Numbered from the stretch's first letter, positions 22,360 through 33,845 are shown. The stretch is 64,000 nt of DNA from Azolla caroliniana (GCA_043228905.1 JBHGNT010000017.1:3844001-3908000), one strand, 5' to 3'. Notes: generated by a model not told the origin, from the letters alone. A program made the numbers and translations.

Positions 22360-23670
22360 ATGTTCCTATTTTCCATATCAGTACATCCTTCCAACAATAT
22401 TAAGGAGGAATCCTTAGTGCAACTTCCAGCGAAATATCATCCTTATGCCGACGTATTTGACAAGGTAAAAGCCGGTACTCTTCCTCATCATCGTCCCTAC
22501 GATTGTCCCATCGATTTACAACTAGGAGCAGAGCCACCATGGGGACCAATCTACAACTTGTCACCCACCGAGTTAGAAGTCCTTCGAGCCTACATAGAGG
22601 AGAACTTGGCAAGCGGGTTTATTCGTCATTCGAAATCTCCGGCCGGAGCACCCATCTTCTTTGTCAAGAAGAAAGATGGCTCACTTTGTCTCGTCGTTGA
22701 TTACCGCGGCTTAAATAAGGTCACCATCCGGAATAGGTATGCACTTCCTCTTATATCAAGTCTTTTAGAGCGAGTTAATGGTGCCAAGTTTTTTACAAAA
22801 ATCGATCTACGAGGAGCGTATAACCTCGTGTGGATCCGACCGGGAGATGAATGGAAGACCGCCTTTTGCACACGGTATGGGCATTTCGAATATACTGTTA
22901 TGCCATTCAGTCTAACCAATGCACCCGCAGTCTTCCAACACATGACAAATGATATATTTAGAGACCTCTTGGATATCTGTTTGATCATCTATTTGGATGA
23001 TCTATTGATTTATTCAAAGACTCAGGAAGAGCATGATTCTCATGTACTATTAGTACTAAACCGACTCCGCGAGAATGGTCTTTATGCCAAGCTAGAAAAA
23101 TGTAGCTTTGACTGCAAGCAAGTGGAATTTCTATGCTACGTTATCTCCTCAAAGGGCATCTCCATGGATCTAGCTAAAATCCAAACTGTGCTAGAGTGGC
23201 AAATTCCACGGTCAGTACGAGATGTACAATGTTTTCTAGGTTTTGCTAACTTCTACCGCAAGTTTATACAGGATTACTCGAAGATTATTTTACCTCTCAC
23301 AAAACTTACGAAGAAGGGACAAGCATTTCTTTGGTCCAATGAAGCGGACATGGCTTTTCGGCATCTTAAGAAAGCCTTTACATTAGCACCTATTCTAGCT
23401 CATGTGGATACAAGCAAATCATTCATCATGGAGGCTGACGCATCAGATTTCGCACTCGGTAGCATCCTTTCTCAACAAGGAGATAAAGAAGAGTTACATC
23501 CTGTGGCTTTCCATTCGCGCAAATTCGATGGTGCGGAAATCAACTACGAAATACATGACAAGGAGTTATTAGCCATCGTGGATTCATTTGTGCAATGGTG
23601 GCCTTTTTTGGAGGGCTCTCCACATCAGGTCATCGTCTTCAGTGATCACAAGAATCTTTCTTATTTCTAG
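22360..23670 (+). pseudogene. Ty3 reverse transcriptase and RNase H
   Basis: The longest open part of the element, 436 residues. It starts in the pre-RT linker (YHPYADVFDKVKAGTLPHHR). RT motifs in order: GAPIFFVKKKDGSL, CLVVDYRGLNKVT, FTKIDLRGAYNLV, the catalytic YLDDLLIYSK (about residues 212-221), and the thumb. RNase H follows: EADASDFALGSILSQ, then YEIHDKELLAIV and FSDHKNLSYF. The TAG at 23668-23670 interrupts just after this, where the family continues. RT active-site residues are intact. It copies element RNA into DNA inside virus-like particles. Neighbouring domains are broken, so no functional polyprotein can be made. Confidence 0.93.
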
Positions 23671-25120
23671 AACACTCGTGTGCTAAATCGACGACAAGCT
23701 AGGTGGGCTCAATTCCTCACACGTTTTGATTTCAAAATCTCATATCGACCGAGGAAGTAGCAAGGAAAGGCAGATGCACTATCACGACGTTCATATCTTG
23801 CACCTCGTCCTGGTGATCCAACGTTCGATAATCAAAAGCAAGTAATCTTGGGACCAACACGATTGCACACAACGCGGATTTTTCACACCCCAATGGATTC
23901 CCAGATTACCGACACCATACATGCGAACTTGAAGACGGACAATTTTGCGCAAGACATTCTGGCGCACATTGATACCTCTCGGGCATCTTGTTCCCAGTCT
24001 CAACAACCATGTATGGACTACCGACAATTCGAATATCATGATGGTTTGTTATTCTTTAAAAAGCTTGTATATGTCCCTAATTGCTCCTGTCGCCTTCATA
24101 TCGTCCAAAGTTGTCACGACACCCATATGGCGGGACATTTCGGTAGCACTAAGATGTTAGATCTAGTTCAATGATCCTTTTGGTGACCCTATATGCGACG
24201 TTTTGTCGATGACTACGTTCGGACCTGTGATGCTTGCTGCCGAGCAAAGATGCCACGACACCATTCATATGGCTTGTTGGAACCCTTACCGATTCCAAGG
24301 AAGCCGTGGCAGTCTATTTGTCTTGACTTTATCACAGATCTGTTGATCTCGAAGGGGTTTGATGCTATCTTAACCGTTGTCAATCGATATATGAAGATGG
24401 CACATTTTGTGCTGTTTACTAAGGCCATCACTAGCGAGGAAACCGCCGCCCTTGTCATGCGTGAGGTATTTTGGCATCATGGCCTCCCAGACAGTATCAT
24501 CAGTGACCGAGGACCGCAATTCGTCTCCAAATTTTGGCAGCATCTCTTCAAGATGCTCAAGGTCTCTTGCAACCTCTCCTCCGGCTACCATCCTTAGAGT
24601 GATGGGCAGGCGGAACGAACAAACCAAACATTGGAGCAATATCTCCGGTGTTTCCTGAGTTATCAACAAGACGATTGGGCCGAGATTCTCCACTTTGCGG
24701 AGTTTGCGTATAATAATGTTGTTCACTCCTCGACTTGAGTCTCCCCATTCTACGCTTATACTGGTTCTCATCCTCGCTGGTCGGTGATTGACACCTCGGA
24801 GCTACCTACCAATCCTCGTGCTGAGGATCATTTAGAGAGACTATGCAAGATCTAGATGGATCTCTGTACTCATCTTCGTCATGCTCAACAGACACAAAAG
24901 ACTTACGCGGATCGTCATCGGCTTCCCTCCTCTTTTGCCTTCGGAGATCGAGTATGGCTTTTACGTTGTCACATCAAGACTACTCGACCGTGCGACAAGT
25001 TGGATTATTGACGAATCGGTCCTTTCCGTATTATCAGTAAGGTTAATGATGTCACGTTTCGCCTTGATCTTCCTCTGCATCTTCGGATACATCCGGTCTT
25101 CCATAGTTCTCTTCTTGAAC
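23671..25120 (+). pseudogene. Ty3 integrase (zinc and catalytic domains)
   Basis: The integrase region carries several stops (near 23758, 24172, 24181, 24597, 24738, 24853, 25008). The HHCC zinc domain spans HIVQSCHDTHMAGHFGSTK and CDACCRAK (24100-24250). The DDE core has the first Asp in CLDFITDLL, the second in ISDRGPQF and Glu in [11 protein letters not shown]. These are the expected residues for strand transfer. The C-terminal GPF-type segment (RIGPFRI) at about 25010 leads into the chromodomain. The gene order after RNase H is that of Ty3 elements. Confidence 0.85.
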
Positions 25121-25189
25121 CTTATAAAGCAAACACTATTCCCAATCGTGTTACACCACCCCCGCCCCCGCTTGAGTTAGACGCCGGCC

Positions 25190-25690
25190 CGGAGTATGAA
25201 GTTGCTCCAATCCTTGACTCCAAATTTGTTCGCAACAAACTTTATTATTTGGTCGATTGGCTCAGCTATAGTCCGAGCGAATGCACTCGGGAGCCCGTCA
25301 AGCATGTCGCCAATGCTTAAGATCTTCTTGCTGATTTTCACCGACAGTATCCCGACAAACCCGATCCTCAATCAGCGTCGAACCTTATAAAGCAAACACT
25401 ATTCGCGATCGTGTTACACCACCACCACCCCCGCTTGAGTTAGACTCCGATCGTGTTACACCACCGCCGCCCCCGCTTAAGTTAGACGCCGGCCCGGAGT
25501 ATGAAGTTGCTGCCATCCTCGACTCCAAATTTGTTCGCAACAAACTTTATTATTTGGTTGATTGGCTCGGCTATAGTCCGAGCGAACGCACTTGGGAGCC
25601 CGTCGAGCATGTCACCAATGCTTAAGATCTTCTTGCTGATTTTTACTGACAGTATCCCGACAAACCCGGTCCTCAATCAGCGTCAACTCG
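25190..25690 (+). pseudogene. Chromodomain, tandemly duplicated
   Basis: The integrase C-terminus carries a chromodomain twice, at about 25212-25375 and 25516-25684. Each reads SKFVRNKLYYLVDWL, then YSPSE and EP-V-HV, ending DLLADFH-QYPDKP. The second copy keeps the aromatic/Glu pattern better (RTWEPVEHV); the first has changed Trp and Glu. A proline-rich linker (VTPPPPPLELD) is repeated about three times around them. Chromodomains direct chromovirus insertion to methylated histone chromatin. A TAA before DLLADFH sits in both copies. Confidence 0.8.
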
Positions 25691-25706
25691 TTCCACTCGT
25701 CGTCTT

Positions 25707-25719
25707 AAGGGGGGGATAG
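25707..25719 (+). promoter_or_regulatory. Polypurine tract of the Ty3 element
   Basis: AAGGGGGGGATAG lies immediately before the 3' LTR. It is the expected plus-strand DNA primer. Confidence 0.8.
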
Positions 25720-26141
25720 TGTCATGTTATGGCAAGACTCGAACCCATGACCTTATGGTATATGAGTCGAGCTCTTAACCATCACACCATCTATTGTAAT
25801 TTGTAGGATATTATTTTCATTTATGCTTTATTATAAGAAATTAATGTATATTCCAGATTTCTTTGGAACATTCCAGAAGCTTTAGGACTACTCCTAAGAA
25901 CACTATAAAAGGAGGCATAAGGCATTGTTTTGAACCAAATTAGTTCAACGCCAGTCTTAAGCCTCTCAGCCACTTTGTACTTATCCTTCACATAATATAG
26001 TAGCTGTTATCATCATCTCTCTCTCTCTCATCCTCGCTATCTCTCTCTCCTCTTCTCTCTTCCTCTCTCGGGAATCTTACGCAGTCCCGTCCTCTTAGTA
26101 CTAATAGTACTTCTCTCTCTACTTTAGTACTATTCTTGACA
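25720..26141 (+). repeat. 3' LTR of the Ty3 chromovirus
   Basis: 422 bp, TGTCA...TGACA. Against the 5' LTR it shows scattered substitutions and a 6-base insertion. Its tRNA-like segment keeps a better B box (GGGTTCGAGTC, minus strand). The proposed RNA 5' end has one change (AAATTAGTTCAA). Confidence 0.92.
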
Positions 26142-26532
26142 AAACCATTTTTCCATATCTTGCATCCAACTGGAACACAAAATTTTTCTTTTATGCGTCT
26201 TTTGGATCTTTTTGCTTGCTTCCCATTCAATTCTAGGAAGTCGATGTGAGGGACTTTTTTGAACCTTAAGCATGTATTCAACAACCCTTTCCGTGGACAT
26301 GATCTCAATGGGAAGTGATCCTAACTCAAGGACGAGGAGGGTGTTGGGTGTTTGTTTCTTAACTTGTACAAATTTTGTAAGAAAATGTTTTTGGACATTT
26401 TCAAACTCTTTCCACATAGATTTAGGGATGCTACCGCCCTATACTTCCCTCCCCCCCCATAGAGAAGCACCGGTGTCACCAAAGTGTTGAAAAGATATTT
26501 TTTGAGGACCCAACACTTAATATGTCCATGAT

Positions 26533-27315
26533 TGTGTTTAACTTAGATATATGTCCCTCCTGTGGGAGAAGCCAACAGTTTGGTTGAGTAAGTGTTGACA
26601 GTCGAAGACAAGGAGTAGCCGACTGGTCAGACAGAGAACCGACAATCAATGACAAGGTAGAGTCGACAACACAGAAAGTGATCCAAGTCGAAGACACGAC
26701 CGACTAGTCGGGTCGACCGGATGATCAAAGAAAAGGCTGACTAATCGAGTGTATTGGACAGTCGACATAAGAGGCGGCTAGTCGAATCGACTAGTCGATC
26801 AGTCGATTGATTAACTATTATTGTTATTAGTATAATAATAGGATTGAGCGTAGTAGAGGCTACATTTGTAAATAGCCCATACTGTGTATAAGTATAAATA
26901 CACTTAGGGAAAACATAGAGTTGTAGAATAGTAGAACAAAAAAGCGTTGTAGAGAGTATGAGAGAGCGGCGATAGAGTTCCTCCCAGTCAAAGACCTATA
27001 TGAGCCCATCAACAGAGCAGAAATACCCATGGGGGTATTAGAGTCTGAATGGAAACTTCTAAACAGAAAGGCGGTGGCCACCACCAAACAATGCGTCGAT
27101 GTGAGTGTCCTGCAACACATGGTTAAAGACACAAATGATTATGAAATATGGCATTAGCTGTCAGGTTTGTATGAGAGGAAGAATGCCCTCAACAAAACAT
27201 CTTTGATGAGAAAGATTGTGAGGTTGAAATATAGGGACGGAGAGAACATAGTCGATCATGTAAGGCTCACATTCATGGGGTATGTGAACCAACTTGCGAC
27301 AACCAAGTTCCCCCT
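26533..27315 (+). mobile_element. Copia relic H: LTR remnant joined to gag fragment (D family)
   Basis: 26533-26985 resembles the D/B LTRs (GTCCCTCC near the start; TTTGTAAATAGCCC then TATAAATACACTTAGGG). Its U3 carries GACTAGTCG-type repeats in place of CCGG repeats. It continues at about 26988 directly into gag code (DLYEPI, then NRKAVATTKQ and SGLYERKNALNKTSLMRKIV), closely matching element D. The end of the LTR, the primer site and the gag start are deleted. A C-family LTR piece truncates it at 27316. Confidence 0.7.
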
Positions 27316-27605
27316 TGTTGAGAATCAAGCTCAATATAGCACAACGTGTGAACACACCTTTTGAGAATCTATGATTACTCAAAGGTCAAGAGTCACACCA
27401 CTACTCTCTACACATTAACTATGTGTCATAGAATCATATTCTATGACACATAATTGATGAGTTACATATTCCCCATGACTATGAGTCTTCACATTCCCCA
27501 AGAGAGAGAGAGTGGTTGTTGTAAGTTAATGAAGAGAGAGGGTGACTCTATATAAAGCACCCTCCTCATACTTCATACTAAGTCGGTTGTGACTCCTTAT
27601 TATGC
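27316..27605 (+). mobile_element. Partial LTR of copia family C
   Basis: Starts TGTTGAGAATCAAGCTCAA and matches the C LTR (42905-43351, minus) for about 285 bases, including CATTCCCCAAGAGAGAG and the TATA region CTATATAAAGCACCC. Homology fades near 27600. No TSD or internal region is seen. Confidence 0.8.
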
Positions 27606-27964
27606 AAACACGTTCGCGTTCACAAGTGGAAGGATCGCACATAAATGGAAGGATAAGGGAAATTTTAGGGGTTTTTCAATGATTTTACAAAACACATTGA
27701 TACCAGTATCATACAAGTTCAAACATACTATGAAAAAGGTTAAAAATCCACTATTTTCGTGATTTAGAAGTAACTAAAAAAAGACGAATTTCAAAAACAT
27801 ACATTCTCAATTTATATCACAAACTTTACAACCAATGTTATTTTATAAGAAACGATTTTTTAGAAATCATAAGAATTCAAAACACATGATTTTATATTAC
27901 TCGATTTGTTACAAGCGGAATGTAGTTACACTTAATAGCCAAATATACATTCATGATCACTCCT
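27606..27964 (-). other. AT-rich 3' flank of the DUF7869 gene
   Basis: About 360 bases with no open frame of note, presumably 3' untranslated or element-internal sequence. I looked for a terminal inverted repeat partner beyond 30343 and did not see one. Confidence 0.4.
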
Positions 27965-29932
27965 TTACGGAGAATCACTACTATAACTAATATACAATGA
28001 CGATTCCTCCTCATCATCCTCGGATGTACCAATCAGTGCATTATCTTCGTCATAAACCAAATGGTTTGACTCTAGATTATATGTAGCAGATCTCGTTTGC
28101 CTTTGACTCGAGCCACCTTGTAGACCTGGTAATTTTTCTTTTATTATATCTATTGTTGACTTCCTTAATCGTCCGGCTTTTGTAAGTGTGAAGTCGTACA
28201 CGATGATATCCACATCAGAAATATCAAGGGTCGAGGTGTTACGAATGTTTCGCTTCCTCTTCCTACCTCCCCTTCTTGTTTGGCATTCAATCATCTCCAA
28301 TGTATGCTTACCTGTAAAAGCATTTGCGCTTCTAGTGTTGTACCAATGAACATTTATAGACTTGATCGTGTTTTCTATTTCATGCATTAGCACTTCTAGA
28401 ATTTTACCAACCCAAAATTGGTGGCCATGTGAGTTCTCATCAGCCGGCGTTGCAATCAACATCCCCGCGGTGAGCTCTTGCAAATTTCCTTGCCATCTAG
28501 CTTCGGCTGCTTTCGTCATCCTTGGTCCCACATAAATGTCTCTTTGTTGTGGATGGACCAAGCTGTCATTAATCGCATTTACTAGTTGCTCCGGACTTCT
28601 ATTTACGCGATCATGTTGCAGCGACCATGTGAATGGCGTTTCCAAATTCCAATTATCAACAGATACACAATTGTCTATAATTTCTTTCTGATCACTATAA
28701 AATACATCCCACCATGACGTGTCTTGTTGTGCGGCATATTTCTTGGCGGCCTCAATATGCTTTCTTTTTTCTTCTAAGGCTTGGACCCATGACCGTTTTT
28801 GTTCTGATACCAAGTCGCTCTGCAACTGTCCTTTCTTCTCAATTGGCATTTGCTTAGCTCCATGGACAATTGTACTCGGCATACAAAGTAATAATTGGCA
28901 ACCACCTTCAGGTTCCCATGTTGTAGAAGATGAATATTGTTTAGCATACAAAAGTGTAGAACCACTTATTCCATTTTTCTTTATCAAAAAAATGTGATTG
29001 AAACTTATATTGTTTAACTGAGCAAGCACTTTAACATTCCCACCACCCCCATCTAATATATATCTCTTAAAGTCATATACCTCCTTCAAGTGTAACACTT
29101 TTGGGCGTGGTGTATAAGCATCACAAATGACATCAAATAGTTTAGGTAAAGTGAAAGCATCATGCCGAGACAACTGTCTGGAGAATGTGTTAAACATCTG
29201 ATCTATATGGTCATGTGTGTGGCCAACCAAAAGGAAATTGACTTTCACTTTCCTAAACAATTCTAGGTTGACCAACATACTTAGATAGCCAAATACAGTT
29301 GAATTTTTGTTCTCTCTAGCAATATTGTCCAATTGAATGTATAGAACAGGGGGGAAAGGTTGTCCCCAAGACATCAAAACTCGGTGAATCACTGTAACTG
29401 TTAGGTTAGGGTCATTGTGAACATTGGGGTAAGTAATGAAGACGTGAGGTCGAACAGACCTATTATAAGCCAAGCATCCCACCAAGTGCATTTGAACAAG
29501 GCACTCATCATTGACATCTTTGGGGAGCCTCCGCATATGCGGCACACATGTCTTCTTCTGGTCCATGCCATCTATCATTAAGCACATGTATTGTTCGGGC
29601 CTCTTCAAACACTTCTCTCTATGATGCATCGCCTTCCTTCGTTCTAAGGATTGTGCCTCACGATGCTCTTGTAGTAACTTCTTACTCGTATCCTTTTCCA
29701 TTGATGTCTTTGCACCTTTAGCCAAACTTTTAAGATTTGCACAAATGGAGCAATACCCCATACGTACTTTACGAGGAATAATAACATTTGAAAACCGAGC
29801 TCTCCATAATCTTGTGAATTGGCTATAGGTGATAGACTTATTACGTGAGCCCAGCATATCAGATCGATAGACATCATAAACTTCCCGACGTGTATAATTA
29901 TCAGAAAGATGCATCCTACCTGTAGTGGGCAT
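27965..29932 (-). CDS. DUF7869-type protein, main ORF (transposase-like candidate)
   Basis: A 655-codon open frame. I recognise the DUF7869 pattern from memory: a Cys pair (YCSIC, residues 60-64), a Lys/Glu/His-rich helix (about 78-110), then MIDGMDQKK (D121), YIQLDNIARENKN (D202, E207) and VGHTHDHIDQMF (H238, H240, D241, D244). The first two Asp followed by an acidic residue 39-42 further on resembles an RNase H-fold DDE/D triad. Catalysis is therefore plausible but unproven. A conserved HDAFTLPKLFDVICDAY follows, and the C-terminus is acidic and Ser-rich. The same frame continues upstream through two stops (see next entry). Base use and intact length contrast with the decayed retroelements around it. 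Copia A sequence directly flanks its 5' end. It is not an ordinary plant housekeeping gene. Confidence 0.75.
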   Translation of the reverse strand: MPTTGRMHLSDNYTRREVYDVYRSDMLGSRNKSITYSQFTRLWRARFSNVIIPRKVRMGYCSICANLKSLAKGAKTSMEKDTSKKLLQEHREAQSLERRKAMHHREKCLKRPEQYMCLMIDGMDQKKTCVPHMRRLPKDVNDECLVQMHLVGCLAYNRSVRPHVFITYPNVHNDPNLTVTVIHRVLMSWGQPFPPVLYIQLDNIARENKNSTVFGYLSMLVNLELFRKVKVNFLLVGHTHDHIDQMFNTFSRQLSRHDAFTLPKLFDVICDAYTPRPKVLHLKEVYDFKRYILDGGGGNVKVLAQLNNISFNHIFLIKKNGISGSTLLYAKQYSSSTTWEPEGGCQLLLCMPSTIVHGAKQMPIEKKGQLQSDLVSEQKRSWVQALEEKRKHIEAAKKYAAQQDTSWWDVFYSDQKEIIDNCVSVDNWNLETPFTWSLQHDRVNRSPEQLVNAINDSLVHPQQRDIYVGPRMTKAAEARWQGNLQELTAGMLIATPADENSHGHQFWVGKILEVLMHEIENTIKSINVHWYNTRSANAFTGKHTLEMIECQTRRGGRKRKRNIRNTSTLDISDVDIIVYDFTLTKAGRLRKSTIDIIKEKLPGLQGGSSQRQTRSATYNLESNHLVYDEDNALIGTSEDDEEESSLYISYSSDSP

Positions 29933-30373
29933 TACTTTTCAATTTAACTGAAAGTAAGTTTTCATCTAGCCAATAGCTAGTCTTCCAATTGCACCTTTCA
30001 TACTTGGAACCTCTTTACAATTGAGCATCTGATCCCCGCTAAGTAGACGTTGTTGTACTCTATGTAGCCGCATGTTACTAACACATAACACAATTTTGAA
30101 TGCAACTCTACATATCTGTTGCGCATGGAAGATATAATACTCGAATGATACTTTGATCCCCGTACATTTGTCAGATACTAGTTGCATATGTGACCCGAGG
30201 TAAGTGTCTTGCTCATCACCGGTCATCGAAAAATAGTATCGCCTTAATTCTCGCAACTTTGATTTTCCAATCATAGACATACAACCACGGGCACAACATA
30301 TTTGGTTGACATCAAATCCAATCTGTTTATCTGATGTCACCAAGCTAAATCTAGCCAGACGAATTCGTAGTCA
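29933..30373 (-). pseudogene. DUF7869 protein N-terminal part, same frame, behind two stops
   Basis: The frame of the 655-codon ORF continues upstream. Two stops (TGA at about 29942, TAG at about 29964) lie within 9 codons. Above them 126 codons are open (to 30343) and about 10 more reach a TGA near 30375. This part has ICCARGCM (Cys-rich) and RRYYFSM, then QQICRVAFKIVL and SNMRLHRVQQRLL, the usual N-terminal region of these proteins. There is no ATG at its head (TTG at 30343), so the true 5' end is lost at the junction with copia A. The two stops could be recent nonsense mutations or a small intron; no good splice pair is seen. Confidence 0.6.
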
Positions 30374-30410
30374 ACTCTGAACTGAGTCTTACTATCCGAA
30401 ACAGAAGCAG

Positions 30411-33400
30411 ATGGCATCAACATCCGGCTCATCGGAGATGAGTCTAAGCAGGTTCGACGGTTCGAATTTCAACTTCTTGAAGGAACAAATGCAGGACTAT
30501 CTCATAGTCAAGGGTCAGATAGACCCGATTGAGAATGAAAATCCTCCAAAAGCATACAAGGCAAACGAGTGGCTAAAGCTGGACAGAATCGTCCGCGCCA
30601 CGATTCAGATGCACTTGTCGGAGTCAGTGTACTTCACAGTGCAATCATGCACGACAGCGTTTGAACTTTGGAAAACACTGTCGGAAACTTATGAAAAGAA
30701 GGTTGCCGCAACGAAGATGTATCTGATCCAGCGCCTCTACAACTTGCGAATGAAAGAATCTGATTCGGTTCAGGCACACCTCAATGAGTACGAAAGCATA
30801 AGCTCCCAAATCTCGTCTCAGGGGACGACAATTGAGGATGAACTCAGAGCAATGATACTCATGAGTAGTCTCCCCTCTTCATGGGAAACTTTCGTTACAA
30901 CCGTGTGCAATGCTTCAACAGTTGCAGTTAAGTACTCCGAAGTCACGAGCGCAATCCTGACTGAAGCATCTCGGAGAAAGTATTTCGCCAAAGACTCGGC
31001 AAATGAAGCTTACATAGTACAAGGTTCGACCAACCGATCGAACAACCGGGGAAGAAGTTCTTCCCAACCACCGAACAATCAGCGAAGCCGAAGCAAGTCT
31101 CGAGACAACCGAATTTGCAACTACTACAAGAAACCGGGACACATCAAAGCCGACTGTCGGGCACTCAAAGCAAAAAACGACAAAGCTCAGAGAGCGGATC
31201 AGAAGAGTAGCCGGCATGAGGAGGTCAACTACGTCGGCTCTTCAGCCGAAATTTTGACGACCAACCCGAACATACTGCCCATAGAGAACCCAGTCGAATC
31301 AGAAGTTCTACTTACGACTAAGGAATCGAGCACATGGCTCTTGGACTCGGGCACATCGTATCATGTGACACCTCACCAATGTCAGTTTCGGCAATACTCA
31401 GACCGGCACTCCGACTGAGTTCGAGTCGGAAACTCACAGCACTGTGCTATAATCGGAATCGGCACCGTAGAGCTCAATCTTCCGGGAGGCTCTACACTCG
31501 TACTACACAATGTCCGACACGTTCTTGAGTTTTCAAGACCCTTGAGCTCAGTCGGACAACTTGACGAAGCTGGCATCTATGTCGGATTCTCATCAGGAGG
31601 GTGGACACTCCACAAAGGGAACCTCCTGCTTGCTCGAGGACCAAAGGTACATTCCTTGTATCCTTTATATGTCACATTCAAAGAGGGTGACTTATTTTTG
31701 GTCGATATCCCCAAGTCATCGTTATGGCACAGACGACTTGGACACCTCAGCAAGGCCGGCATAACGCACTTATCCAGAGCCAGTTACATCCCCAAACTCT
31801 CCTTCTCGGATCACCAATTCTGCGAGCATTGCTAGTACGGCAAACAGGTAGCCACATCACACCCGACATCAGCACCAAGAGAATCGAGTCCCCTCGATTT
31901 GGTCCACTCGGACGTCTGTGGCCCGATGCCACATCAGTCTCTCGGCGGTGCCTCGTACTTCGTCAGTTTTATTGACGACTCGTCTCGAAAGGTGTGGGCT
32001 TACCCCATCAGAACCAAAGATCTGGTATTCTCGATCTTCTCTGAATGGCTTGCAATGGTCGAAAATCAGACTGGTCGGAAACTAAAATGTCTCCGAACTA
32101 ACAATGGAGGAGAATTCAAGTCTGAAGAATTCGTCAAATTTTGTCGAGAACGTGGCATTCAACGTGAATATACGACACCCTATAGTCCGGAGCAGAACGG
32201 AATTGCTGAACGCATGAATCAGACGATTCAAGAATGCGTAATATCCATGCTCCAACACTCCAGACTGTCGGATGGCTTCTGGGTGGAGGCTCTACTTACG
32301 GCAGTACACATAATAAATATGTCGCCAAGTAGACCTCTAGGACTTCACATACCTCAGGAAATATGGACTGGCAGTAAGCCGAATTATGACAAAATGAGGA
32401 TCTTCGGTTGTGAGGCGTATGCTCTCATACCGAAAGAAGACCGCCGGAAACTCGAACCCAGGTCAAGGAAATGTGTTTTTCTTGGATATGGACCCGACGG
32501 TGAGATCGGATACCGACTCTAGGACCCCGAGCACTGACAAATCGTCCGAAGTTTGGACGTCGTGTTCAACGAGTCAACTATGCATAAAACGGCCGAAAGG
32601 CCTATTGAAGTCCGAAGGGTAATATTTTCCGAAGTGCCAACCCTTCATGACGGCCCAACCCACAACACGAGATCGGTTTCATGGGTAACAGACAACTCTC
32701 GCAACGAATCCACCGATTCGGCACAACCGAATGGCTCGGCTCCTGACCATCCGACATTGACACCCGGTGCGACTAGTCCAGTCATACCTCGCAAATCCGA
32801 GAGACTGTCGCAACCTCCGGAGAGGTACTCTCCCGGAATTTTCTTTACCGAAGCCGACGAACCGACATCTTACGAAGAAGCATCGACATCTGCCAATTCA
32901 GCCACATGGCATCTGGCGATGGAGTCGGAAATGCACTCCATTCGGGCAAACAAGACTTGGGACTTGGTCGAATTGCCGAAGAATTGACGTGCTCTTCCGT
33001 GTAAGTGGGTCTATTGACTAAAAGAGACGTCCGACTCGACCACCCCAAAGTACAAGGCTAGATTAGTTGCGAAGGGATTTCGACAAGAATATGGCGTCGA
33101 CTTCGACGAAATCTTTTCACCAGTGGTGAAAATGACGACCCTTCGTTTCATGCTCGACGTCGTGGTCGCCGACAACTTGGAGTTGATTTAGCTAGATGTA
33201 AAAACAACATTCCTCCACAGTGACCTACAGGAGGAAATCTATATGGAGCAGCCGAAAGGATTTGTGGCATCCGGCCAGGAACATCTAGTCTACCGACTCA
33301 AGCAGAGTCTCTACGGCCTGAAACATGCACCCCGACAGTGGTACAAGAAGTTTGACGACTTCATCCAATCGGTTGGCTTCTTAAAGAGCGATGACGACCA

Positions 33401-33840
33401 TTGTCTCTTCACCAAAACAGCTCAAGACGGGTCTCCCGTCTTCCTCATCATCTACGTGGACGACATGCTACTCTCCGATCGGCATGCCGGAGAGCTCACC
33501 GAACTCGTTCGACAACTTCGGTTGAAGTTTTCCATGAAGGACCTCGGTCCGGCATGACACATACTTGGTATGAAGATTAGTCGGTATCGCGATACACGAC
33601 AACTTTTCTTGTCTCAAACTGACTACATCGGACGTGTCTTAGAACTCTTCAACATGCAATCGGCCAAGCCTGCTTCGACCCCGCTCCTCATTAACCTTCG
33701 GCTGTCTCAACGAGACTGTCCGACATCCGGTCCGAAGGGGGAAGATATGAAGTCGGTACCGTATGCACCGGCAGTCGGCTCCCTCATGTACGCGATGGTC
33801 GCAACACGGCCTGATATTTCTCACGCCGTAGGAGTCATCA
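30411..33840 (+). pseudogene. Copia A gag-pol (gag to early RNase H)
   Basis: Starts ATG (MASTSGSSEMSLSRFDG). Gag runs to about 31200, with the zinc knuckle altered to CNYYKKPGHIKADC (second Cys is Tyr). The protease has WLLDSGTSYHV. GAG-pre-integrase has LWHRRLGHLSKAG, then the Cys pair. The integrase core has HSDVCGPM (D), TNNGGEF (Asp changed to Asn) and GIAERMNQTIQE (E). The RT has IYVDDMLLS, then the RNase H linker VGSLMYAMVATRPDISHAVGV. Stops at 31416, 31833, 32520, 32983, 33013, 33189 and 33555 are mostly TGA/TAG where Arg or Gln is expected. It is a plant-type copia polyprotein in the order gag-PR-IN-RT-RH, not functional. Confidence 0.88.
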
Positions 33841-33845
33841 AAAGA

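Larger units (their letters stand above)
20222..26141 (+). mobile_element. Complete Ty3/gypsy chromovirus (Tf1/sushi-like), TSD AAACC
   Basis: A 5.9-kb element: 5' LTR, gag, protease, RT, RNase H, integrase, chromodomain, polypurine tract, 3' LTR. The 5-bp TSD AAACC is perfect (20217-20221, 26142-26146). It inserted into LINE-X copy 2. The coding region has about 15 stops, most of them TAG or TGA where the family has Gln, Arg or Trp. The LTRs differ by roughly a dozen substitutions and one 6-base indel, so it is an old insertion. The primer site does not match a usual plant tRNA 3' end; see the 20640-20651 entry. Confidence 0.93.
19256..26460 (-). mobile_element. LINE-X copy 2, interrupted by a solo LTR and a complete Ty3 element
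   Basis: The three pieces 19256-19536, 19966-20221 and 26142-26460 form one minus-strand LINE-X C-terminus. They match the first 628 bases of the window in inverted orientation and extend further upstream. The last piece adds minus-strand code with GSLPIEIMSTERVVEYMLKV and WEASKKIQKTHK, which copy 1 lacks because the window cuts it. The two insertions were placed by their TSDs (TGAGC and AAACC). The 3' end is followed by GATA repeats. It has many stops and is inactive. Confidence 0.7.

Noticed and set aside
29940-29966. Idea that the TGA and TAG in the DUF7869 frame are recoded or RNA-edited
   Set aside because: Stop-removing editing is known in plant organelles, not for nuclear genes like this; simple nonsense mutation is more likely.
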